Notes under the pieces: model-generated
Told to the model about the DNA's origin: nothing
Databases searched by the model: none
The model's input: only the letters and a program-made list of their open reading frames with translations
Assembly (NCBI GenBank): GCA_027080125.1
Contig: JALWSW010000165.1
Location: 1 to 15,255 of the forward strand
Direction of reading: 5' to 3'
Length of the DNA: 15,255 nt
Origin: Campylobacterales bacterium
GTDB taxonomy: Bacteria; Campylobacterota_A; Desulfurellia; JAADFJ01
Part shown: positions 7,643 to 13,447 of the stretch, piece by piece
How positions within the stretch are numbered: position 1 is the first letter of the stretch
Layout: each line of letters begins with the position of its first letter
Translations under genes and position numbers: made by a program

Positions 7643-9471
7643 AAATCAGCGGTTTGCGAGGAATCTTTCTCCGAATCTGTTTTTGAGTTATCTTGATTTC
7701 CGATTTTTTCAAATGTAATCTTCTCGAACTCTTTTTCAGATTTTACGCTGATTTTTACCCCTGATATATTGCTTAAAACCCTCTTTTCCAGTGTATCGTC
7801 AAATTTTAAAATTGTTCCCTTCGGAAGATTACCGCTGACGGTTATCTTACCATTTCGGTAAAGTTTTCGCAGTTTTTTAATTTTTTCAATAATTGATGTG
7901 TATTGCTTGGTTATCTTGTGTATATCAGCTCTCTTCTTTTCCAGGTCAGTCAATATCTCTTTATATTGCTTTAAAGAAATCAGGAGAGTCTTGGGGATAG
8001 TACCGCCGGTTTTCTTTATTTCAGAGATTCGTTCCATAATCTTTAATGTTTCCTTGTTTCTCCGTTTTGCCTCTTTCATAATCTTTACAAGACTGATCTT
8101 GTTTTTACTTATCAGTTTAAGAATCTCGTTTTTTGCTGAGATAAGTTCTTCGTAACGCTTTTTATTTTTTGGAATTGCAAGCGGATCGATGGCTATTTTG
8201 TTATCGCTTCCTGCAATATCATTTATAAATATATTGTCTCCTCCGTTTACAAGATTGCTGTTTAGCATCTTTTCGGAGATATAAATATTGTTTGCGGCAA
8301 TAGATGAGGAGATTGCCTTTTTGGTCTCTACCTTTTCGTTGCAGAAGATGTTTGCATATTCGGCGCTATTCAATACGGCATCTTCTGCAAAAACCGTGCC
8401 CCTACAGATATTGATTGCAACCGTTTTTGCTTTTACCGTTGCATCTTTATGAAGCAACCCTTCGATAACTACGCTGTCTCCGGTTATATTGGCATTTCTG
8501 CCTACATTACCTTTTATATGGATTATATGTCCTTCCACGGTCATTCCGCTTGAAACAGCATCTTTTGTTACATCCGCCTTTTTGATAGTCAATGTCAATT
8601 CGGCTGCTTTGGAAATCTCAATATCGCCTGTTTTCAGGATATCAACCCGATCAATGGTGAGTTCTTTTTTTATCTCTACTGTCGTTCCTCTTATAGATAC
8701 ATATCCTAATCTTGTTGAAAAAATTTTTTTTGTCCTCTCATCTGTTTCAAGTCTTGTTCCCTCCCCGGCAATGAATCTGAAAGGATTTATATCCCGACCT
8801 TCTTTCTGCGGTATAATTGTTCCGTGAACATCCATGCCCGGTTTTCCTTTTGCGGGAGCTATATATTCAATCAGTAAAGAATCTTTGCTTACAACGGATG
8901 CGAAACCTTTTTTGTGATAATCAACCTTTCCTCTATCGTTTATTTTTCCTGATTTGGTAAATCTCTCGAAATAAAAATTTATGACGCTGTCTTTACCGTC
9001 CTCGGGAAATCTGCCTGCCGCAAGCATTATTTTAAACGGTTTGTAATGAGATTTGCTTATTCTGGTAAATACTTCAGCGCTTATCGCATTTAGCTTTTTA
9101 GAAAAGATACCGAAGTTGATCCGGTTGATGGCTATCAGTTTTTTGATCGATGCACTTATCTGCTCAATTGTGAATGAACCCGTATCATCAAATATTTTAT
9201 AAAATACCTGAAGGTATGCCACCATAGGACTATCAGGGTTATCATAGATAATTTTTGCACAGCCTCTGAGCGGATTTATTACATTTTCTTTTGGCAGGAT
9301 TTCAATTTCGTATGCCTTTCTTATCGAGCCTCTTTTGTCTCCGATTATCTCCTCTGATATGAGATTAAAATCGATATCGTTCAACTGATATTGATCGTTA
9401 AGCTGACAGAACTCTTCCAATGTTTTTTTTATATCCTCTGTTTTGGTTGCAAGCAATATCTTTTCAGTCAC
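7639..9471 (-). CDS. FapA/DUF342 family protein
   Basis: Cytosolic protein of 610 residues belonging to the DUF342 family named after FapA (flagellar assembly protein A), a polar organiser in Vibrio. The N-terminal about 190 residues are a variable region. The family signature follows at 205-262 (KGKPGMDVHGTIIP, EGRDINPFRFIAGEGTRL, GYVSIRG). The right-handed beta-helix-like part at about 265-420 consists of short repeating strands such as GNVGRNANITGDSVVIEGLL and GTVFAEDAVLNSAE. A lysine- and glutamate-rich coiled coil at about 435-540 and a polar acidic tail end the protein. There is no signal peptide or membrane segment. The GTG start at 9471 has AGGAG six bases upstream. No flagellar gene is in the window, so a flagellar role is not supported by context, although an EAL gene lies about 5.5 kb away. 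Its stop codon shares TTAA with the ftsH stop. Confidence 0.88.
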   Translation of the reverse strand: MTEKILLATKTEDIKKTLEEFCQLNDQYQLNDIDFNLISEEIIGDKRGSIRKAYEIEILPKENVINPLRGCAKIIYDNPDSPMVAYLQVFYKIFDDTGSFTIEQISASIKKLIAINRINFGIFSKKLNAISAEVFTRISKSHYKPFKIMLAAGRFPEDGKDSVINFYFERFTKSGKINDRGKVDYHKKGFASVVSKDSLLIEYIAPAKGKPGMDVHGTIIPQKEGRDINPFRFIAGEGTRLETDERTKKIFSTRLGYVSIRGTTVEIKKELTIDRVDILKTGDIEISKAAELTLTIKKADVTKDAVSSGMTVEGHIIHIKGNVGRNANITGDSVVIEGLLHKDATVKAKTVAINICRGTVFAEDAVLNSAEYANIFCNEKVETKKAISSSIAANNIYISEKMLNSNLVNGGDNIFINDIAGSDNKIAIDPLAIPKNKKRYEELISAKNEILKLISKNKISLVKIMKEAKRRNKETLKIMERISEIKKTGGTIPKTLLISLKQYKEILTDLEKKRADIHKITKQYTSIIEKIKKLRKLYRNGKITVSGNLPKGTILKFDDTLEKRVLSNISGVKISVKSEKEFEKITFEKIGNQDNSKTDSEKDSSQTADF

Positions 9472-9477
9472 ATATCT

Positions 9478-9482
9478 CTCCT
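9478..9482 (-). promoter_or_regulatory. Shine-Dalgarno site for the GTG start of the FapA-family gene
   Basis: Reading leftward, AGGAG (9482-9478) is 6 nt before GTG at 9471. An ATG two bases earlier (9473) is followed at once by TGA, so only the GTG can open the 610-residue frame here. Confidence 0.7.
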
Positions 9483-9508
9483 GAATATGGCGATTTGCGC
9501 ATCTTTCG

Positions 9509-9536
9509 TTGAATATCTATAGTTTAATCGTATAAT
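9509..9536 (+). promoter_or_regulatory. Promoter of the metallophosphoesterase-ligA run, apparently leaderless
   Basis: TTGAAT (9509-9514, 4/6), a 16-nt spacer and a perfect TATAAT (9531-9536) lie just before ATG at 9544. Only 7 nt separate the -10 box from the ATG, so transcription should begin at or within a base of the A of the start codon. No SD is present, consistent with a leaderless message. Confidence 0.6.
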
Positions 9537-9543
9537 CGGTAAA
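9516..9543 (-). promoter_or_regulatory. Weak candidate promoter for the FapA-family gene
   Basis: Reading leftward, TTTACC (9543-9538, 4/6) and TATAGA (9521-9516, 4/6) are 16 nt apart. This would start transcription near 9509 and leave a leader of about 38 nt containing the SD. It overlaps the rightward promoter almost completely, so the two polymerases could exclude each other. The match is weak. Confidence 0.25.
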
Positions 9544-10251
9544 ATGCAATCACCTATATATATTGATAGCAGCAAAACGGTGCTTTTTGTTTCCGATCTC
9601 CATATAGATTCGGATAGCCGTAAAAATGTTAAGGAGATTCGGGAAGTCATAGAGGTTGAGAATCCCGATTTTATCTTTGTATTGGGAGATCTTTTCAGCG
9701 CCGCATTCGGCTGGATGAGGACTGAGATATATGATAAGTTTGATTTTGTGGATTATCTGAGGAGATTGAACAAAACAGGGAAAAAGGCGATATGGATAGA
9801 GGGAAATCATGAATTTGGACTTAAATATCTCAAAGGAATCGATACGGCAAGTGAGATAGAGCTGAATCTTGGAAGCAGAAAGATCTATCTGGCTCACGGA
9901 GATCTTGTTGATAGCAATATCAGATATCTCGTTTTCAGATTCTTGACAAAAAACAGATTGAGTCTTTTTTTATCAAGGGCTATTATTCCTTGCCGATTGC
10001 TTTTTAAAATATCGACCGTAATCGACAAAAAGCTAATATCAGCCTATAATGATTCTACGGCAATGATGAGAGAGTTTGCGAAAGAACGATTTGAGAAAGG
10101 GTTTGATGCGGTTATATTGGCTCATACCCATAAAGCCGATTTTTACATAAAAGGCAAGTATTGTTACTACAACACGGGGGAGTTTGCCGAAAAGAAAGAG
10201 TATTTATTGTATAAAGATGGAAGATTCAAAGCAAAAAGATATACGAAATAG
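9544..10251 (+). CDS. LpxH-like calcineurin-type metallophosphoesterase
   Basis: Predicted dimetal phosphoesterase of 235 residues. All metal-ligand motifs of the calcineurin-like fold are visible: SDLH (D18, H20), LGDLF (D49), GNHE (N88, H89), LAHGD (H118) and LAHTH (H194, H196). The GDLF plus FGWMR spacing, the insert between AHGD and the last motif, and the length resemble UDP-2,3-diacylglucosamine pyrophosphatases (LpxH) of lipid A synthesis, which act at the inner face of the cytoplasmic membrane. E. coli LpxH has GNRD where this protein has GNHE, so a related phosphoesterase of another substrate is possible. The start at 9544 has no SD, but a perfect TATAAT ends 7 nt before it, pointing to leaderless translation. 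The 3' end overlaps ligA by 35 nt, an unusually long overlap suggesting coupled expression. Confidence 0.82.
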   Translation: MQSPIYIDSSKTVLFVSDLHIDSDSRKNVKEIREVIEVENPDFIFVLGDLFSAAFGWMRTEIYDKFDFVDYLRRLNKTGKKAIWIEGNHEFGLKYLKGIDTASEIELNLGSRKIYLAHGDLVDSNIRYLVFRFLTKNRLSLFLSRAIIPCRLLFKISTVIDKKLISAYNDSTAMMREFAKERFEKGFDAVILAHTHKADFYIKGKYCYYNTGEFAEKKEYLLYKDGRFKAKRYTK

Positions 10252-12196
10252 ACTCGAAGGATTGAGAACTCGCATCAAGGCTGCCGATTATGCGTATTAT
10301 GTTGAGGATAATCCCATAATATCCGATACCGAATATGATGAACTTATGAGGCAGCTTATAGAACTGGAAAATCAATATCCTAATCTTGTGACTGCCGATT
10401 CGCCTACTCAAAGGGTTGGCGGTGAGCCTAAAGAAGGCTTTGCAAAGGTTATCCATGACCCACCACTCTATTCGCTTGCCGATATTTTTGATGATAACGA
10501 AATCGCAAAGTTTGATAACAGGATGAAAAAACTCACTGGCAAAGAGGCGCTTGTTTATAGCATAGAGCCAAAATTTGACGGCTTGACCGCCGTGATAAGG
10601 TATGAAAACGGAATTCTGACGCGCTCAGCAACAAGAGGCGACGGTCTGGTAGGAGAGGATATCACCGCCAATATAAAAACTATCAGAAGCGTACCGCTGA
10701 GAATAGATGATATACCTGGTATATTTGAGGTTCAGGGTGAGGTGATTCTGTCCAAAAAGAATTTCAACAAGATAAACAGGGAAAGAATAGCTGAAGGGTT
10801 GGAGCCGTTTGCAAATCCCCGCAATGCCGCCGCAGGCAGTATAAGGCAGCTTGATCCCAAAATAACGGCGAAACGTCGGCTGCTCTTTTTTGCCTATTCG
10901 ATAAGAAAAGCGGAGAAGATTCCGGAAACTCAGACCGGAATACTCTCTTGCTTGAAAAAATTGGGATTTTATGTATCAGAGCTCAATTCGGTTGCATCAG
11001 GGGCCAGCCAGGTAATCGAAAAAAAGAATGCAATCTATAAGCTCAGAGACAGGCTTGATTATGAAATAGACGGCATGGTCATAAAGATTGATGAACTGAA
11101 ATTGCAGAATAAACTCGGATATACCGCAAAAAATCCTCGCTGGGCTGTAGCGTTTAAGTTTCCGGCAATAGAGAAAAGCACAAAGGTAATGGATGTTGTG
11201 CCAAGTGTGGGAAGAACCGGCATAATCACCCCGGTTGCAATACTCAAGGAGGTTGATATAGGCGGTGTTGTTGTAAGAAGGGCGAGTCTTCATACCTGGG
11301 GCGAGCTGAAAAATAAAGATATAAAGATAGGCGATTGGGTATTTGTTAGACGCGCCGGTGATGTGATTCCTGAGATTACAAAGGTGATTGCCGGCAGACG
11401 GGACGGAACCCAGCGCAGTGTCGAGGTGCCGGAGTATTGTCCGGCCTGCCATAGCAGATTGACAGAAGAGCAGGCTTATCTGAAATGCGTCAATTCTGAT
11501 TGCCCGAAGAAAAAGGCTGAGGCAATTATTCATTATGTATCGCGTGAGGGTGCAAATATTGACGGACTTGGCGAGGAGATTATAAACAAACTTTTAAAAT
11601 CTGGCATTATAGCAGAGGAGGCTGATCTTTATAAACTCGATATCGAAACGCTCGAAAAACTTCCGGGGATAAAAGAAAAACTTGCATCAAACATCGTAAA
11701 TGGCATAAAAAGAAGCAGAAGAATTCCGCTCAATAAGTTTCTTTATGCGATAGGAATAGATTCGGTTGGAACTCAAACGGCAAAAATTCTTGAGGCTGAG
11801 TTTTCACTTGAGGAGCTTTTCAACATAACAAAAGATGAGCTGATGAGAATAGATCAGATTGGCGAAAAAATAGCTGATGATATATACAGATTTTTCCATA
11901 ATGAGCAGACAAAGAAGAAGGTTGAGAGGCTGCTTGATGCTGAAGTTGAGGTGACAAGAGAGGCAAAAAAGAGCAAGAAGCGGTGCGTTTTTACGGGCAC
12001 ACTTTCGATTTCAAGAGCAAAAGCCACCGAACTTGCAGAGAAAAAAGGCTGGATGGTTGCGAAAAGCTTAAGCAGCAAGGTCGATTATCTTGTTGCAGGC
12101 AAAGATCCCGGAAGCAAACTTGCAAAGGCGAAAAAACTTGGGATTTCTGTTATTGATGAGAGAGAATTCTTTAATCTTTTAAATGAAAATAGTTAG
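10217..12196 (+). CDS. ligA: NAD-dependent DNA ligase LigA
   Basis: Seals nicks in DNA using NAD+ during replication and repair. It is 659 residues, close to E. coli's 671. Domain order: NAD-binding domain Ia (LRTRIKAADYAYYV, SDTEYDELM); adenylation domain with the nucleotidyl-accepting lysine in EPKFDG (K119) and conserved RSATRGDG, NPRNAAAGS and AVAFKFPA; OB fold (VGRTGIITPVA); zinc finger with C408, C411, C424, C429; helix-hairpin-helix repeats (LPGIKEKLASNI, IDQIGEKIADDI); and a BRCT domain (about 588-655, CVFTGTL, DYLVAGKDPGSKL). All key residues are present. ATG at 10217 matches the family's usual start. A TTG at 10184 would add 11 unconserved residues and has an SD-like run only 1 nt away. 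The start lies 35 nt inside the metallophosphoesterase gene and lacks a good SD, so translation probably depends on that gene. Confidence 0.97.
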   Translation: MEDSKQKDIRNRLEGLRTRIKAADYAYYVEDNPIISDTEYDELMRQLIELENQYPNLVTADSPTQRVGGEPKEGFAKVIHDPPLYSLADIFDDNEIAKFDNRMKKLTGKEALVYSIEPKFDGLTAVIRYENGILTRSATRGDGLVGEDITANIKTIRSVPLRIDDIPGIFEVQGEVILSKKNFNKINRERIAEGLEPFANPRNAAAGSIRQLDPKITAKRRLLFFAYSIRKAEKIPETQTGILSCLKKLGFYVSELNSVASGASQVIEKKNAIYKLRDRLDYEIDGMVIKIDELKLQNKLGYTAKNPRWAVAFKFPAIEKSTKVMDVVPSVGRTGIITPVAILKEVDIGGVVVRRASLHTWGELKNKDIKIGDWVFVRRAGDVIPEITKVIAGRRDGTQRSVEVPEYCPACHSRLTEEQAYLKCVNSDCPKKKAEAIIHYVSREGANIDGLGEEIINKLLKSGIIAEEADLYKLDIETLEKLPGIKEKLASNIVNGIKRSRRIPLNKFLYAIGIDSVGTQTAKILEAEFSLEELFNITKDELMRIDQIGEKIADDIYRFFHNEQTKKKVERLLDAEVEVTREAKKSKKRCVFTGTLSISRAKATELAEKKGWMVAKSLSSKVDYLVAGKDPGSKLAKAKKLGISVIDEREFFNLLNENS

Positions 12197-12223
12197 CGAT
12201 TTCGAATTGAAGGCTGAGTTAGT

Positions 12224-12484
12224 ATGAATCTTGCCTCTTTTGTCGGTATTGCCGCTGCGCTTTTGACAACATTTGGTTTTGTGCCTCAGATTGTTAAACT
12301 GCTCAGGACCCACAAAACCGACGGGGTCAGCTCGGTTATGGTGATTCAGATTGCAACCGGCTTATTGTTCTGGATTATCTACGGTATTTTGCGTAGCGAT
12401 TCTATAATAATCATTGCCAATTCCATAGGGTTTTTACTTGCTGCTCTTACTCTTATTCTTTATCTGGTATTTAAGAGCAGATAA
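12224..12484 (+). CDS. SemiSWEET-family sugar transporter
   Basis: Small membrane protein of 86 residues with three hydrophobic segments (about 4-24, 38-56, 60-83). This is the size and topology of SemiSWEETs, which work as homodimers and pass sugars across the cytoplasmic membrane. The PQ-loop motif GFVPQIV (P21, Q22) is in helix 1. The basic turn LLRTHKTDGVSSV corresponds to the conserved loop (typically TKS.....SLxM), with W50 (FWIIYG) and N66 (ANSIG) at the positions expected to line the sugar pocket. The sugar cannot be deduced. The gene starts 27 nt after ligA with only a weak GAAGG upstream and may be cotranscribed with it. Its 3' end overlaps the convergent glycosylase gene by 25 nt. 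Confidence 0.9.
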   Translation: MNLASFVGIAAALLTTFGFVPQIVKLLRTHKTDGVSSVMVIQIATGLLFWIIYGILRSDSIIIIANSIGFLLAALTLILYLVFKSR

Positions 12485-13143
12485 TCTGTTGATTTGAAAT
12501 TTTCGGTAGGGAATGGAATGCGGTTCTCAAGTAGATCGATTGCAAGCGGGCATCTGTTGCACCACGGTTTTCTTTTGCAAAATAGCTTTGCAAGTTTGAC
12601 CAACAGGGCGTGATATTGATTGAAAAGCGTGATTGATTTTGGAAGGTTGTCTTCAAACAGCTTTTGAATCGAATCGTAATCTGTTTTTTGAGTGATTTTA
12701 TGTCTTGTCAGAATTCGTTTTGTGTAAGCATCAACTACAAAAACAGGCTCATTCAATCCGTAAAGCATAATCGAATCGGCAGTTTCTTTGCCTATGCCGT
12801 TTAGGCAAAGCAGGTCATCTCTTTTTATAAATCTTTTCGAAAGAAAAAATTTTGCCGCAGTTTTCAATCGTTTTGCTTTCTGTCTGTAAAATCCAGCGCT
12901 TTTTATGCAGCCTTCAAGCAGAATGGTATCGGCAGCTAAGATCGCCTCAAAGCTATCTATTCCATTTTTCTTAAGTGATGCCAGCGCCTTTTCAACATTA
13001 CTCCAGCTTACATTCTGTGTTAAAATTGCACCTGTTACCATCTCATCAAGTGAATCGGCAGGCCACCAGTGCTGAGGTCCGAAACTTTTATTAAGAATTT
13101 CGAACATATCCAGCAGTCTTGATTTTTTTTCTTTTTCCTTCAT
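12460..13143 (-). CDS. HhH-GPD DNA glycosylase, endonuclease III-related (MagIII/COG2231-like)
   Basis: Predicted base-excision repair glycosylase of 227 residues. It shows the family opening MVTGAILTQNVSWSNVEKA, the helix-hairpin-helix LCLNGIGKETADSI and the catalytic aspartate in FVVDAYTKR (D138). At the place where endonuclease III has its catalytic lysine (GVGRKTA, K120) this protein has glutamate (GIGKETA, E120, with K119 beside it), which by family knowledge points to a glycosylase without lyase action, as in 3-methyladenine glycosylase MagIII. The C-terminus has C189, C195 and C198 (CKRKPWCNRCPL) but no fourth cysteine, so the iron-sulfur cluster is incomplete or absent. The longer reading from 13236 adds 31 residues antisense to the J-domain gene and is rejected. 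The ATG at 13143 has no SD, with a perfect TATAAT just upstream. It is convergent with the SemiSWEET gene (25-nt overlap). Confidence 0.88.
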   Translation of the reverse strand: MKEKEKKSRLLDMFEILNKSFGPQHWWPADSLDEMVTGAILTQNVSWSNVEKALASLKKNGIDSFEAILAADTILLEGCIKSAGFYRQKAKRLKTAAKFFLSKRFIKRDDLLCLNGIGKETADSIMLYGLNEPVFVVDAYTKRILTRHKITQKTDYDSIQKLFEDNLPKSITLFNQYHALLVKLAKLFCKRKPWCNRCPLAIDLLENRIPFPTENFKSTDYLLLNTR

Positions 13144-13149
13144 ATTTAC

Positions 13150-13179
13150 ATTATACAAAATTAGGTTAGGTTTTAGCAA
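13150..13179 (-). promoter_or_regulatory. Glycosylase promoter, apparently leaderless
   Basis: Reading leftward, TTGCTA (13179-13174, 4/6), an 18-nt spacer and a perfect TATAAT (13155-13150) precede the ATG at 13143 by 6 nt. Transcription is thus expected at the A of the ATG. No SD is seen. Its -35 box ends one base before the start codon of the divergent J-domain gene (13181), leaving only 37 bp between the two genes. Confidence 0.55.
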
Positions 13180-13180
13180 T

Positions 13181-13447
13181 ATGTTTGATAAAATAAAAAG
13201 GGCAAGAGAGATTTTGGATATTCCTGAGGTAGCCACATATAACGAGATCAGGCAGCGATATATTGAACTATCAAAACGTTATCATCCCGACAGAACAGGT
13301 GATGCCGAAAAGATGAAACAGGTCAATGAAGCCTACGAGATAATCTGCGACTATATTGCAAACTATGCTTACAGTTTTGCAAAAAAAGATATTATCAATG
13401 TATATCCCGAACTGCTTTACAGGAGATTCTATGAGGATCAGAAATGA
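13181..13447 (+). CDS. Small J-domain (DnaJ-type) protein
   Basis: An 88-residue protein that is essentially a single J domain, the module that stimulates the ATPase of DnaK/Hsp70. Helix I-II (AREILDIPEVATYNEIRQRY), the basic IELSKRYHPD with the invariant HPD loop (35-37), and helix III (AEKMKQVNEAYEIICDYI) are visible. It lacks the G/F region, zinc fingers and client-binding domains of DnaJ. A distinct tail follows (FAKKDIINVYPELLYRRFYE). It is therefore a specialised co-chaperone whose client is not known. The ATG at 13181 has only a poor SD (AGG 10 nt upstream, within TTAGGTTAGG). The TGA overlaps the ATG of the radical SAM gene (ATGA), so the two proteins are translationally coupled. The radical SAM enzyme is the natural guess for the target, but that is inference. 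Confidence 0.9.
   Translation: MFDKIKRAREILDIPEVATYNEIRQRYIELSKRYHPDRTGDAEKMKQVNEAYEIICDYIANYAYSFAKKDIINVYPELLYRRFYEDQK

Noticed and set aside
7641..7756. Inverted repeat AAAAATCAGCG (7641-7651) and CGCTGATTTTT (7746-7756), a possible ftsH terminator stem
   Set aside because: The arms are 94 nt apart, inside the FapA-family coding region, and no U-run directly follows a compact stem. An 11-bp match over such a distance is not improbable in AT-rich DNA.
10184..10216. TTG start for LigA giving 670 residues
   Set aside because: The GGGGGAG before it is only 1 nt away from the TTG, and the extra 11 residues do not match the LigA N-terminus, which aligns from the ATG at 10217.
10997..11533. 178-codon open frame antisense to ligA
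   Set aside because: It lies wholly within the clearly conserved ligA frame, has no recognisable motif or SD, and its composition is that of a reverse-frame shadow.
13161..13172. TTAGGTTAGGTT tandem hexamer upstream of the J-domain gene
   Set aside because: Only two copies, too little for a repeat or operator claim. It may partly act as a weak SD.
13145..13172. Possible J-domain promoter TTTACA, 16 nt, TAGGTT
   Set aside because: The -10 box matches only 3 of 6 consensus bases, so it was not listed as a feature.
13144..13236. Longer start for the DNA glycosylase
   Set aside because: It would add 31 hydrophobic residues not expected in the family and would run antisense through the J-domain start; the TATAAT would then lie inside the gene.
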